Notes under the pieces: model-generated
Databases searched by the model: none
What the model was told of the DNA's origin: nothing
Seen by the model: only the letters and a program-made list of their open reading frames with translations
In this document: piece after piece, positions 1-9,267 of the stretch
How the letters are laid out: the number at the start of each line of letters is the position of its first letter
How positions within the stretch are numbered: the first letter of the stretch is position 1
NCBI GenBank assembly: GCA_003565195.1
Contig: PXCX01000180.1
Location: 1-32,074, forward strand
Reading direction: 5' to 3'
Length of the DNA stretch: 32,074 bases
Source: PVC group bacterium
Lineage (GTDB): Bacteria; Verrucomicrobiota; Kiritimatiellia; CAIKKV01; PXCX01
Program-made: the position numbers and the translations under genes

Positions 1-1179
1 CAGCACCTCGGCGACGCGTCCGATCTGGCGTCGGTAAATCCGGCGGCAACGCGTATCCTGTTCCTGCAGCAAAACCTGGTTGCGCCGTCTCTTTTCCGAA
101 TCTTCGACATCGTCCGTCCATTCCGCGGCACGCGATCCCGGCCGTGGTGAATACTTGAAAATGAAGGCATTATCAAAATTAAGGGTATCCATCAAGGCTC
201 GGGTTGCGTCGAAATCGGCTGTCGTTTCACCGGGAAAACCGACGATGATATCGGTGGTCAGGGCCATGTCCGGCAGCGCGTCACGCAGCCGGGCAACGGC
301 GGCGGCATATTCCGCGGATGTATAGCCGCGACCCATACGGGCCAAAATCCGGTCGGATCCCGATTGCAGCGGCAGGTGGACGTGTTCGCATACCGCCGGT
401 AATTCGTGCATGGCGCGCGCCAGTTCCGATGTACATCCATCGGGATGCGCCGATGCGAACCGCAGACGTTGCAGCCCGTTAATATTTTGCAAGCGTTGCA
501 ACAATCTGGGGAAAGGGGTACGATAACCTGAAGCGATGCCGGCATCATTCGGTTCGACGGGTTGCATGATGCCGTAACGCAAGATGCTTTGTCCGAGCAA
601 TGTCACTTCACGCACACCGGTTTGGATAAGTTGCCGGATTTCGGTTTCGATATCGCTGATGGGACGGCTCCATTCCGCGCCACGCACCCGCGGGACCACG
701 CAATAAGCGCAATGCCGGTTACATCCATACAGTACATTGACAAAAGCGGATATTTTACCCGGGGTATGCCCGGTCAAGTCGGGCCGGGCGCCGGCCGTGG
801 TTTGGGTGTCAACAACCGGATTATCCGTTCGTCGCGCGGCATCCAGCGCGGCCGGCAGCCGGTCCAAGCGATGGGTTCCGATCACGAAATCGAGTTGCGG
901 CAACAATTTCAGCAACGCGGTTCCGCGTCGTTGGGCCATGCATCCGATGGCGCCAACGATGCGACCGGGATTTTGGCGTTTTGAGGCTGCCAACAGGCCC
1001 AGTTTGCCGACTGCCTTGTCTTCCGCCTTGCCACGAACGCTGCACGTGTTGACGATCAGCACGTCGGCATCCGCTTCGTTATCGGCAACCCGGTATCCCT
1101 GTTCAAGCAACAGGGCCAGGGCGGATTCGCTGTCGCGCTCGTTCATCTGGCAGCCATAGGTTTTGATAAAGACTTTCAT
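1..1179 (-). CDS. miaB: tRNA-2-methylthio-N6-dimethylallyladenosine synthase MiaB (3' part cut by window edge)
   Basis: MiaB is a radical-SAM methylthiotransferase that adds a 2-methylthio group to N6-isopentenyladenosine at position 37 of tRNAs reading UNN codons. The visible 393 codons hold the N-terminal UPF0004 domain with three cluster cysteines (Cys10 in KTYGCQMNE, Cys46 in VNTCSVR, Cys80 in GAIGC). The radical-SAM triad is at Cys153, Cys157 and Cys160 (YGCNRHCAYC). The N-terminus separates it from RimO and MtaB, which begin differently. The C-terminal TRAM domain and the stop codon lie beyond position 1. The ATG at 1179 starts 15 bases after the stop of the upstream AsmA-like gene, so it is probably the distal gene of that operon. 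The segment where MiaB proteins usually read LLGQNVN.Y is here LLGQSILRYG, a mild divergence. Family identity is secure. Confidence 0.96.
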   Translation of the reverse strand, partial: MKVFIKTYGCQMNERDSESALALLLEQGYRVADNEADADVLIVNTCSVRGKAEDKAVGKLGLLAASKRQNPGRIVGAIGCMAQRRGTALLKLLPQLDFVIGTHRLDRLPAALDAARRTDNPVVDTQTTAGARPDLTGHTPGKISAFVNVLYGCNRHCAYCVVPRVRGAEWSRPISDIETEIRQLIQTGVREVTLLGQSILRYGIMQPVEPNDAGIASGYRTPFPRLLQRLQNINGLQRLRFASAHPDGCTSELARAMHELPAVCEHVHLPLQSGSDRILARMGRGYTSAEYAAAVARLRDALPDMALTTDIIVGFPGETTADFDATRALMDTLNFDNAFIFKYSPRPGSRAAEWTDDVEDSEKRRRNQVLLQEQDTRCRRIYRRQIGRVAEVL

Positions 1180-1194
1180 GGAATGAGCGTGTAA

Positions 1195-3108
1195 TCAATC
1201 GATCAGATCGCGAATCCTTCTCAGTAAATCGGCCGAAAAGTTGACAGGATACCAGCGCGGTTTATCCAATGAACCATCCAGTTGAAACTCGAAAAGTTTG
1301 CTTAACGGAAAGGTCAGGGTTCGCACCGCGCTGCCCAGCAAGGTATGGTCGCGCATCAATTTCAGTTGCACCTGAAAATCGAGGTCTTCACCGAAGGTAT
1401 AAACGCCATGGCCTTCGACATTAAAGACTTCACCTTGAATACGGCCTTTTGAAACATTCAGGCGGTTGTTTGCGATCGCGAAATCGGCATTTGCGCGGGT
1501 CTGCAGCAACACCACATCCAATCCGGGAATCAGCCGCGTCAGGATTTGCGAAAGTCCTCCAAAGAGCGGCAACCGGAACAGGCGGCCTTCGCGGATACGC
1601 ATATCGCCATCAGCCTGCAAGGTGGGCACCCAGTCGATCGCCGCGTTGCCGGTGCCCCTGATGTTCATTGAAAGCAAACCTTCATAAAAGGCGGGATTAC
1701 TATCGGGGATGGCGGCGGCGATCAGTTTCCTGAAATCGAGACGGTCCATCAACAACTCGAATCGGTAGGTTGGCGCCGTATGGTTTGTTCCGGTTTCGAC
1801 GGAAAAGCCGCCGTTAATTGCGCCATCGAGAATGGATGCCTGGATTTTGTAGATATCGAAGATATCGTCATGATAGCGCGCCGCCAAATCGATCTGCCCG
1901 GCACCGATATTGCGGAAGGCAACCTGTTCGCCCTGGCAATTCATTTGCAAATCCGTTGTTCCATCCCCGCGATAGTTCACCGCGCCCTGTACGTTCCATT
2001 GGGTACGGCCCGCGAATTGAAACTCCCGCAATAGCTCCGGAATGGCGAGCCCCACGATGTCGGCGGGCGTGATCGGCGGTGTGGTGCCGCTGAAATCCAT
2101 CCTGACGTTACCTTCAATGAAATCGCATTGTGCCTGCCCCATAACGAAACCATTTTTCGTCAGGGCAACCACACGTCGCACTTCCAGTTGCGACTGGGTA
2201 TTGTCATAGCGATAGGTGCCTTCGCCGACCAGCGCCGTAATCGGAATATCGCTGTAATTGAAATCGGTGCCATGGATGGTAATGTCCCCTTCGAAAATAT
2301 GCTGGGGAGGCCCCACCACGCCGCCGATGTTGAGGTGCGCTTCGGGTGATCCATCGGTCAATACGATATTGTTCAGCAAACGATGCGCGTTAATCTGCCA
2401 GGCATCGGCGACCGGAATCAAGCGCGCCGGATCAAAGTGACCCTCTACCGTACCGCTATAGCGGCGTTGCGGCAGATTCAGATGCCCGCGTACCTGGAGT
2501 ACGCCGGCCATCTCGTCCGGGTCCAGGACCGCGTGCCCATCGTCCATCCATAACCGGTCACCGTCAACCCGGCATTCAACCGTTGCGTGCGCAATTTTCA
2601 ACCCGGCAAGATCAATGTTTCGGAATTCAAGCCGACTCGCTTCCCCGTCCGGCAAACGCCAGGGGATGGGATGGATCGGTGCATCGGGCGGGCGCGGGAT
2701 ACGCCGGATGACACCGTTTTCGATACCGATACTCCGAATCCCGCTGCGTCCATGCCGCCACTGGGCAGGTTGAATCGTCAAGGTCACCCGTTCGGCCTCA
2801 AGCAGCGGAGGCCCCATGGTGCCACGACGGTAAAGCTGCAGGCGGTCCAAGTAAAGCCCGAAGGGAAACCTGAAACGTATCGCGCCGATCTCGGTCACGT
2901 AACGCCGGTCACGATTCAAGCGACGCAGGGCCGTGTCCCGGATTATCGGAGGAAAACCGACCCATCGCAAACTAACCAGCATGAAAAGGATCATGATGCC
3001 GAGCAGCGCCGGCAGATCGCGCCGGCGGAACCGGCGACGAGCTGAATCACGCGCGGCGGAAGCGCCGGCATAAGGTCGCGCCGAGTTTTTCTTTTCAACG
3101 GAATTCAT
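1195..3108 (-). CDS. AsmA-like envelope protein
   Basis: A 637-residue protein with a basic N-terminus (RRRFRRRD) followed by one membrane segment at about residues 34-53. The rest is a long periplasmic region rich in alternating beta strands. Its last ~150 residues (for example NNRLNVSKGRIQGEVFNVEG and FQLDGSLDKPRWYPVNF) fit the AsmA/AsmA_2 C-terminal domain. Proteins of the AsmA/TamB superfamily span the envelope and are implicated in moving phospholipids to the outer membrane. That role is family knowledge, not visible here. The ATG at 3108 has no convincing ribosome binding site. It lies 50 bases after the DUF4340 stop, and miaB follows 15 bases downstream. The exact subfamily (AsmA, YhdP or a PVC-specific branch) cannot be settled by eye. 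Confidence 0.75.
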   Translation of the reverse strand: MNSVEKKNSARPYAGASAARDSARRRFRRRDLPALLGIMILFMLVSLRWVGFPPIIRDTALRRLNRDRRYVTEIGAIRFRFPFGLYLDRLQLYRRGTMGPPLLEAERVTLTIQPAQWRHGRSGIRSIGIENGVIRRIPRPPDAPIHPIPWRLPDGEASRLEFRNIDLAGLKIAHATVECRVDGDRLWMDDGHAVLDPDEMAGVLQVRGHLNLPQRRYSGTVEGHFDPARLIPVADAWQINAHRLLNNIVLTDGSPEAHLNIGGVVGPPQHIFEGDITIHGTDFNYSDIPITALVGEGTYRYDNTQSQLEVRRVVALTKNGFVMGQAQCDFIEGNVRMDFSGTTPPITPADIVGLAIPELLREFQFAGRTQWNVQGAVNYRGDGTTDLQMNCQGEQVAFRNIGAGQIDLAARYHDDIFDIYKIQASILDGAINGGFSVETGTNHTAPTYRFELLMDRLDFRKLIAAAIPDSNPAFYEGLLSMNIRGTGNAAIDWVPTLQADGDMRIREGRLFRLPLFGGLSQILTRLIPGLDVVLLQTRANADFAIANNRLNVSKGRIQGEVFNVEGHGVYTFGEDLDFQVQLKLMRDHTLLGSAVRTLTFPLSKLFEFQLDGSLDKPRWYPVNFSADLLRRIRDLID

Positions 3109-3158
3109 GCTAAATCATCGGCTGCGCCTGACGCGCGGCCGGCGTTCCTGAATCAGTG

Positions 3159-5012
3159 TTAATCCGGCAGCGGCAACATCAGATCATGGCTTAAACGATT
3201 GATGATATCCCGCGAAACAGCAAAGACCAGATCGCGGCCCTGAATCATGGTGAAAATCCCGTCGGTGCGGGCCCGGAATCCGCTGACCAATGTTTTCGAA
3301 AGAGCTCCAGCGCCGCTTAATTCCAGGGTCAATTTTAATCCGGGCCGGTCGAATCCGAACACGGCCGGCTGATCGATCCCGCGGTGTTCGACGCGTAGCG
3401 CCTGTAATTCCTCGACCAGCGCCAGAACCGTTTCGATCTGTTCGAGATTCAACGGGCGGGATTCCGGTTTTTCCGCTATCCATTTACCTTCAGGATCCCG
3501 CTCGACAATCTGGTGTGTTTCGCCCCTTTGGATTTCGATTCGTTTTACGGTTGCGGGATCGACCGCAAGCACCGAACGGCCGTGATAGATCAACGGATCG
3601 GTAAAGGCCAAACCGGCTTGGTTGGTACCGATCAGAAGGCCGTCGAGTTGGTCTGCGGCCAGCGTGAAAATGAAATCTTCGTCGTGACCTCGCGCGTAAT
3701 AAGCTTTGCCGTCCTCCGTTCGAGCGCCGATCTGAACCTGTTTGGCAGATTCGGGTGTCCGTAACAGCGCATTCGTCGCCTGATCGGGTTCGCCCCATAG
3801 CGTCAATTCGTAGCGTGCAGGACTCAGCCCCAGTTCGGCAAGATTGGTGCACGGATCGTCGACAATCTGAAGCACGCGTAATTCACATGCTTGAACCACC
3901 ATCTCCAAAGCCTTCGCATAATCGGCATTCCATTGAACCGGCCGCACGACCTTCCAGTGATAATCTTTTCGCCGTAGGGTGACGGAATCTTCACGATCCC
4001 GTAGTTCAAAGCCGGTGACATCCCAGGGTTCGATCCTGAAGAGCCGTTTATCGCGTAGTGCGTCCGGTTCCACCAGGAAGGCATCAAGGATATGCCGGGG
4101 AACCGTGAAAACACTGGTCCCGTCGCCGCGCCGGGCATAAACAAGATCCGGATCGGCATCGACCGGTTTTCCTAAAAACACGTCCTCCCCGTGATCCATG
4201 GTTGTTCCCCAAACCGATACTTGAACGGTAGCTTCGCCGTCTTCCAGTCCATAGTCAGCCAATAGGGCGCTGGTTCTTTCAGGTAGGAACTGTTTTGCGC
4301 GCGCATCGAAAAGACGTTCAAGACGTTTGTGGATCGCCTCGCGATCGGCACGCGCCGCCATCGGTTGGCGCAGCATCCAATCGCCCTGCTGATCGCGCAC
4401 CAGTTGCACGTAGGTTCCGCCGTAAGGCCGGATATCCAAGCGGAAAATGTCCGCGGGCATCCCTGTGACGAGTGAGCGTTCGCGGAGATCGTCTTTTGTT
4501 TGCGGCAACACATCGGAAAACCTTCGATCGGTCAAAAGGATGTGCGGCATGGCGGCGGCTTGAATATATAGCCCGTCTTGCAGCGGACTTTCGACGCCCA
4601 CCCATATGCTGTATTCCCGATCGGTATCCGCCAGCGTCAAACGGGTATGCGGTGCATCGAGTCCAAAATGGCGCATTAACAGTCCGCGCGCTTCGCGTTG
4701 TTCGCGGGTAAGTTTTTCGCGAATCGGCAACCTGTCCACATACGCCAGGATATTATGGATGCGCGCCGCATCCGCTCTTCCTCTGAACGGATGAACAATC
4801 TGCCAGTCACGATCCCGTTGTTCGACTTCCAGAATCCAGTCTTCGTGTTCGATCCGCAATCGTTCGATACGTGCCGGATTATATTCGGGAAACAGTTTTG
4901 ATGGCAAATCATCCGTGGCGCGCTGCTCACGATCGCGTTGTTCGACAAGCCACAACAGTAAACCCAGGCAGGCGGCCGCCACCGTCAGATAAAATATGGT
5001 CGCATATTTCAT
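3159..5012 (-). CDS. DUF4340 domain membrane-anchored protein
   Basis: From the ATG at 5012 this encodes 617 residues beginning MKYATIFYLTVAAACLG. One N-terminal membrane helix (about residues 5-22) is followed by a large extracytoplasmic region. An upstream in-frame extension to 5051 would overlap the preceding gene and lacks the typical N-terminus, so I rejected it. The body shows repeated modules of the DUF4340 type: an opening RIERLRIEHEDW-like strand, then VVRPVQWNADY.KALEMV, and again VKRIEIQRGETHQIVERD near the C-terminus. These are two or three copies of the same fold. DUF4340 genes regularly follow GldG-like ABC auxiliary genes, as here, where the start is 11 bases after that stop. 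The molecular function is unknown; it probably is an extracytoplasmic part of the ABC complex. Confidence 0.85.
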   Translation of the reverse strand: MKYATIFYLTVAAACLGLLLWLVEQRDREQRATDDLPSKLFPEYNPARIERLRIEHEDWILEVEQRDRDWQIVHPFRGRADAARIHNILAYVDRLPIREKLTREQREARGLLMRHFGLDAPHTRLTLADTDREYSIWVGVESPLQDGLYIQAAAMPHILLTDRRFSDVLPQTKDDLRERSLVTGMPADIFRLDIRPYGGTYVQLVRDQQGDWMLRQPMAARADREAIHKRLERLFDARAKQFLPERTSALLADYGLEDGEATVQVSVWGTTMDHGEDVFLGKPVDADPDLVYARRGDGTSVFTVPRHILDAFLVEPDALRDKRLFRIEPWDVTGFELRDREDSVTLRRKDYHWKVVRPVQWNADYAKALEMVVQACELRVLQIVDDPCTNLAELGLSPARYELTLWGEPDQATNALLRTPESAKQVQIGARTEDGKAYYARGHDEDFIFTLAADQLDGLLIGTNQAGLAFTDPLIYHGRSVLAVDPATVKRIEIQRGETHQIVERDPEGKWIAEKPESRPLNLEQIETVLALVEELQALRVEHRGIDQPAVFGFDRPGLKLTLELSGAGALSKTLVSGFRARTDGIFTMIQGRDLVFAVSRDIINRLSHDLMLPLPD

Positions 5013-5023
5013 GAGTCCATCAT

Positions 5024-6499
5024 TTACGTCGACGCGGCGCCCCGGCAACATCGGACCGCCAGACCAAGGATCAGAAACACTGCCGGTAGGGCCAGTCCGG
5101 CGATCAGAAACAATATTGACAGGTGCTGGCGCGACAGCAACAACATATCCGTTTCAGGGAAACGCGGCGCGATATCAAGGTGGCGGTCGCGTCCCACCAA
5201 CCAGTTCAGGGCATTTACCATAAGCACCGGGTTGCCGGCTACCATCCCGGTATTCGAGACAAAGTCGGTATCCCCGAAAACGATGACCCGTGTTTGGCGA
5301 CGGCGTTCGTCGATGCCGCCGGCCTGGCCCTTCTCGATGGCAACAGCCACGGCCGGTGGCCCGTCGAATTCGGGTGCCTGCACGGATTGCGGTTCGGCAT
5401 CCAATAACTCACGGCCTTTGGCTAGCAAGCTCACGCGTAATCGGCTGGCGGACCCTTCGGGTGCCGCCTTTTCGTTGCGAAACAAGGGGCGTGGCCGGTA
5501 AAAGACGGTTGTGATCCCGGTCAGATTTCGGGTCACCGGGTGTTCATCATATTCGCCGACAAACAACTCTGCATGGGTAAGCGTAATCCCTCCGACGCGT
5601 CCCGGCGCCACTGTCACGCCCCATGGTTCAAGCAATGATACCATCCCGGATTCGGACGTGTCCAGCAGCACCATCATTTTCCCCTGGTTTTCCAGATAAT
5701 TGTGCAGCACTTCCAATTCGATCGCGCTAAACTGGTGCCGCGCGCCCAGGATCAGCACCATGTCGGCATCCTGCGGGATACCGCCCGCCTCGGCGATGCG
5801 TAATTCGCGCAGTTTCATTTGTTCATCCAGCATCAGGCGTGCCAGTTTGGAATATCCCGAAACCGGGTGGGGATCGTTCAGATCCCGTTCTCCGTGGCCC
5901 CGCAAATAATACACAATCGGCGCCCTCAAATCGCTGACCGCATGGATTGCCGAAGAAAAGGCGGATTCGCCGTGAAACGCTTTGAGCCGTCGCGGTTCGC
6001 CATAAAGCACCGGCACATAATCGAATTCCGCAACCTTATCGACATCAACCACGTGCCGGCGGTCGCCGGCCTCGAACAGGACAATATCGGATCCTTCCAA
6101 CCCGTATTTATCGGCCAGCGCCTGTACGCCGATCAGGTCGCGATAGGGGTCGAGATATTTTACGCGGATACGCGGCGAGGCATGATCGTATTCACGCAAA
6201 AGATCGCGTACAATGATTGCCAGTTCATGGTCAGGCTGCAACATTACCGTGATATTGACGTCTTGTTCCAGTTCCGCAAGCATCATACGGCTGTTTTGTG
6301 ATAACCGGTGTAACCCTGCCCGGCCGAAATCATGCCGCCATGCAACCCGATCTGCCAGCAGATTGGCCAACACCAGCACCAGCAGGGCCAGGCCCAGATT
6401 GATAACTGTATTCAAGCGGGTCGCCATCTTGTAACGTATCCAGCCGCGCGGGCGATCCGCGGTTGATGGCGTCTGGTTTTTGCTCGGAGCATTCATCAT
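5024..6499 (-). CDS. GldG-like ABC transporter auxiliary protein
   Basis: A 491-residue protein, with M-M-N-A-P-S as the likely N-terminus at 6499 (or the second ATG at 6496). The permease stop is four bases upstream, with AGGT about 10 bases before the ATG. A longer in-frame reading to 6607 overlaps the permease gene and is unlikely. Residues ~30-55 form a membrane helix (VINLGLALLVLVLANLLADRV). A large periplasmic ABC_transp_aux/GldG-type domain follows, with IVYYLRGHGERDL and VLLDTSESGMVSLLEPWGV, and the protein ends with a second membrane helix (about residues 465-485). In Bacteroidota, GldG works with the GldA ATPase and GldF permease in gliding motility. In PVC bacteria the same cassette occurs without the rest of the gliding genes, so motility should not be assumed. 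Confidence 0.88.
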   Translation of the reverse strand: MMNAPSKNQTPSTADRPRGWIRYKMATRLNTVINLGLALLVLVLANLLADRVAWRHDFGRAGLHRLSQNSRMMLAELEQDVNITVMLQPDHELAIIVRDLLREYDHASPRIRVKYLDPYRDLIGVQALADKYGLEGSDIVLFEAGDRRHVVDVDKVAEFDYVPVLYGEPRRLKAFHGESAFSSAIHAVSDLRAPIVYYLRGHGERDLNDPHPVSGYSKLARLMLDEQMKLRELRIAEAGGIPQDADMVLILGARHQFSAIELEVLHNYLENQGKMMVLLDTSESGMVSLLEPWGVTVAPGRVGGITLTHAELFVGEYDEHPVTRNLTGITTVFYRPRPLFRNEKAAPEGSASRLRVSLLAKGRELLDAEPQSVQAPEFDGPPAVAVAIEKGQAGGIDERRRQTRVIVFGDTDFVSNTGMVAGNPVLMVNALNWLVGRDRHLDIAPRFPETDMLLLSRQHLSILFLIAGLALPAVFLILGLAVRCCRGAAST

Positions 6500-6503
6500 G
6501 TAT

Positions 6504-7262
6504 TTAATACCTGCGGGTTGCGCGGTGCAATAACAACGCGCGCTGAGCGCTGAAAAGGCAGAAGAAGATTGCTGAAACCCAAAGAATGATCGGGCGCGTG
6601 TCCACAATACCGCGCGAAAAATCGCGAATTGCGGGCGTCAGCGCGATCGCATTCAATGTCTGTGCAGCGTACATGTTTTGGGTTACCGCCGCGGCTTGAT
6701 CGATGACAAACAAAAGACTGCAGGCCACAAACACCGCAATCACGGTGGACACGGGACCTTTCAAGACCGCCGCACATAAAACGCCGATGCCGTTGAGCAA
6801 GGCGCCGCACAAAAACAAGACCAGAAATCCGGTCGTCAGGGGCGCCCACGGGATGCCGTCCTGCACACCGGTTGTTCGACGCAATGTATCAAGAAGCAAC
6901 GGGTATCCGACCAGCGGCAGGCAGGCCACTCCAAATACCGTCATGGCGCCCGCATATTTTGCCAGGACGATTTGCCAATCGGTTACCGGCGCAGTAAGGA
7001 TCGTTTCCAAAATCCCGGTACGACGATCTTCGGCGAACAATCGCATGGCAATCACCGAAGTTAAAATGACGATCATAAGCCAGAAATAAACCGGACCGAA
7101 CAACAGAACCGCCGGATCGAACGGGACACCGACCGATTCTTCGGTTACTTTCCAGAACACCAAACCGGTCATCGCGGTGAATACCGCGAGCATAATATAG
7201 GTGGCCGACGCATGAAAAAAAACTCCCAATTCGCGCGCCCATAATATAAGAAAAGTTTTCAT
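6504..7262 (-). CDS. ABC-2 type transporter permease (GldF-like)
   Basis: A 252-residue integral membrane protein, starting MKTFLILWARELGVFF, with about six hydrophobic segments. The segment after the first helix pair (RLFAEDRRTGILETILTAPV) is the hallmark of ABC-2 permeases that partner GldA/NosF-like ATPases. Its ATG overlaps the ATPase stop by four bases (ATGA at 7262-7259), so the two subunits are very probably translationally coupled and made in matched amounts. The GldG-like gene starts four bases after its stop. The transported substrate cannot be read from the sequence. Confidence 0.92.
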   Translation of the reverse strand: MKTFLILWARELGVFFHASATYIMLAVFTAMTGLVFWKVTEESVGVPFDPAVLLFGPVYFWLMIVILTSVIAMRLFAEDRRTGILETILTAPVTDWQIVLAKYAGAMTVFGVACLPLVGYPLLLDTLRRTTGVQDGIPWAPLTTGFLVLFLCGALLNGIGVLCAAVLKGPVSTVIAVFVACSLLFVIDQAAAVTQNMYAAQTLNAIALTPAIRDFSRGIVDTRPIILWVSAIFFCLFSAQRALLLHRATRRY

Positions 7263-8236
7263 TGGACCTCCGGTTTGTCCGGCGCTGTCATGGCCGCAAA
7301 CACTTCATCCAAATGTTCTTGTTCGCGGCGGAATTCACGGAGAACGCAACCGGTTCGCACGGCCTGCTCAAACAGTTGGTCGCCGATATCGGCTTCCTTG
7401 TCGGCCTCAATCTGCAAACAACTCCAGGGATCGCCCGTCTGGATCGAGACCGTGGCAACGTTTTTGAGTTGGCGACACGCCTGCAGAAAGGCGCTCACAT
7501 CACCGCGGACTTCCGCACTGAAACGGGTGCCGCCGCGCCAACGTTCAATCAAACGTCCAGGGGTGTCCACGGCCACGATCCGGCCCTCGTTCATAATCAG
7601 GACACGCTTGCAGATACGTTCTATTTCGGCAAGATCATGGCTGGAAAAAAGGACGGCGCGATGGGCGCATGATTCCATGAAAAGACGGCGTTGTTGTTCC
7701 CGTTGGTTGGGATCCAGGCCTAATCCCGGTTCATCCAGGATCAAAACCGGCGGATCGTGAATCAGGGTGTCGGCCAATCCAACGCGTTGCCAATAGCCGC
7801 GCGATAAAACACCGATACAACGGTCGGCCACCGGTTCCAAGTCGCACAGTGTCAACATATCGACCACTCGATGGCGGCATTGGCGCCCGCGTAATCCTTT
7901 CAGGCGGGCACGATACTTGAGGTAATCGTAGACGCGCATATCGCGATACAAGGCAATTTGTTCAGGCAAATATCCGACCCCGCGACGGGCCCGCAACGGC
8001 TCTGTGACAACATCCCATCCCGCCATGCTGACCTTGCCCCGCGTCGGCGGCAGATAGCCCGACAAGACACGCATGATGGTCGTTTTGCCTGCGCCGTTTG
8101 GACCCAATAAACCCACGATTTCACCCGCGTGCACATCGAAAGAAACATCGTCGACGGCGGTTACACGACCATACCGAAGCGTCAACCGGTCGACGACAAT
8201 CAGCTTTTCGTTTGCCTGGGTTACAGGTTCGGTCAT
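7259..8236 (-). CDS. ABC transporter ATP-binding protein (GldA-like)
   Basis: A 325-residue ATPase, taking the ATG at 8236 that overlaps the pdxA stop by four bases (ATGA). Visible motifs are Walker A GLLGPNGAGKTT, Q-loop region YLPEQIALY, the signature as LSRGYWQRVGLADTL in place of LSGGQ, Walker B VLILDEPGLGLDP, and the switch histidine in FSSHDLAE. The LS-x-GY-x-QRVGLA form is typical of the ATPase that goes with ABC-2 permeases of the GldF/NosY kind. A C-terminal domain of about 90 residues follows the nucleotide-binding core and is ordinary for this branch. It energises the complex with the permease, GldG-like and DUF4340 proteins encoded directly downstream. Gliding, lipid or polymer export are all possible roles. 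Confidence 0.94.
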   Translation of the reverse strand: MTEPVTQANEKLIVVDRLTLRYGRVTAVDDVSFDVHAGEIVGLLGPNGAGKTTIMRVLSGYLPPTRGKVSMAGWDVVTEPLRARRGVGYLPEQIALYRDMRVYDYLKYRARLKGLRGRQCRHRVVDMLTLCDLEPVADRCIGVLSRGYWQRVGLADTLIHDPPVLILDEPGLGLDPNQREQQRRLFMESCAHRAVLFSSHDLAEIERICKRVLIMNEGRIVAVDTPGRLIERWRGGTRFSAEVRGDVSAFLQACRQLKNVATVSIQTGDPWSCLQIEADKEADIGDQLFEQAVRTGCVLREFRREQEHLDEVFAAMTAPDKPEVQ

Positions 8237-9267
8237 GATCGCTCTTTCATGGTTGGCGGCGGATGCCATGGATTTTTGCGATGTACCAGATCTGCCGCCA
8301 GACGGATCGCGGCGGTCATGCTGCGATGATCGGCCTGGTCACGGCCGGCGATATCGAATGCCGTCCCGTGATCCGGTGCGGTGCGCACGAACGGCAAACC
8401 GAGCGTTAGATTTACACCGTCCCTGAAAGCGATCATTTTCAACGGCGCCAATCCCTGGTCGTGATACATCGCGACCAGTCCGCCATAACGGCCGCTGCGT
8501 GCCTGATGAAAGATCACGTCGGCGGGAATCGGGCCTTCCACGTTAATCCCTTTGCGTTGTAAGACACGGACCGCCGGCCGGACTACCCGTTGATCCTGGC
8601 TGCCCAGCATGCCGCCGTCGCCGGCATGCGGATTAAGCGCGCAAACACCTATCCGCCGATGGCTTACCCTTAGCCATTTCAGGGCATCCGACAAAAGTTC
8701 CGCCGCTTCCATCACACGTTTGCGTGTGATCGCTTGCGTCACGGCATCTAACGGCAGGTGCCGGGTCACCAACACCCCCCGCAGGCAACCGCCCGTAAGC
8801 AGCATACCGAAACGGCGTGTGCCGCTCAATTCAGCCAACCATTCGGTCTGTCCCGGCACCGCGTAGCCGGCAAGCTGTAAACTTTGTTTGCAGACCGGGG
8901 CCGTCACCATGCCCGCCAGCGCACCCCGGCGGATTGCGTCCGCGGCGGCCAACAAGGCTTGCCCCGCCGAACGTCCGGCCGCCGCCGTGACACGTCCCGG
9001 CCGGACGACCGGCGCTCGCCGGTCGTCGGACACGGGGTTCCACTGGGCTAACGCGGTCTTGGCGGGCCACGGTTGGCCGGGACACCATGACGGCGGCAAA
9101 ACCATTCCGGCCGCGGATGTTCGGGTCGCAATCAGGGTTGCATCACCGATCACGACAAAACGGGCCCGGGCGGCCGGTACCGGCCGCCGCCGCAACGCGG
9201 CAAACGTGATTTCCGGACCAATCCCGTTGATATCACCAAGGGTTATTCCTAAGACGGGCGGTTTCAA
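8233..9267 (-). CDS. pdxA: 4-hydroxythreonine-4-phosphate dehydrogenase PdxA
   Basis: PdxA oxidises 4-phosphohydroxy-L-threonine to the ketone used by PdxJ in the DXP-dependent pyridoxal phosphate pathway. The 344 residues match the usual family length. They show TLGDINGIGPEI at the N-terminus, PHAGDGGMLG, the metal-binding MYHDQGLAPLK, and the C-terminal VRTAPDHGTAFDIAG. The start is a TTG at 9267 whose bases overlap the stop of the SurA-like gene (TTGA). A strong ribosome binding site, GGTGGAG, sits eight bases upstream, which decides the start. pdxA next to a surA-type gene is also seen in Gammaproteobacteria (surA-pdxA-rsmA), so this pairing is a recurring one. Confidence 0.96.
   Translation of the reverse strand: MKPPVLGITLGDINGIGPEITFAALRRRPVPAARARFVVIGDATLIATRTSAAGMVLPPSWCPGQPWPAKTALAQWNPVSDDRRAPVVRPGRVTAAAGRSAGQALLAAADAIRRGALAGMVTAPVCKQSLQLAGYAVPGQTEWLAELSGTRRFGMLLTGGCLRGVLVTRHLPLDAVTQAITRKRVMEAAELLSDALKWLRVSHRRIGVCALNPHAGDGGMLGSQDQRVVRPAVRVLQRKGINVEGPIPADVIFHQARSGRYGGLVAMYHDQGLAPLKMIAFRDGVNLTLGLPFVRTAPDHGTAFDIAGRDQADHRSMTAAIRLAADLVHRKNPWHPPPTMKERS

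Noticed and set aside
2587..3045. A 152-codon open frame on the plus strand inside the AsmA-like gene
   Set aside because: It is antisense to a clear protein, has no ribosome binding site and no recognisable motif. Long antisense frames are common at this base composition.
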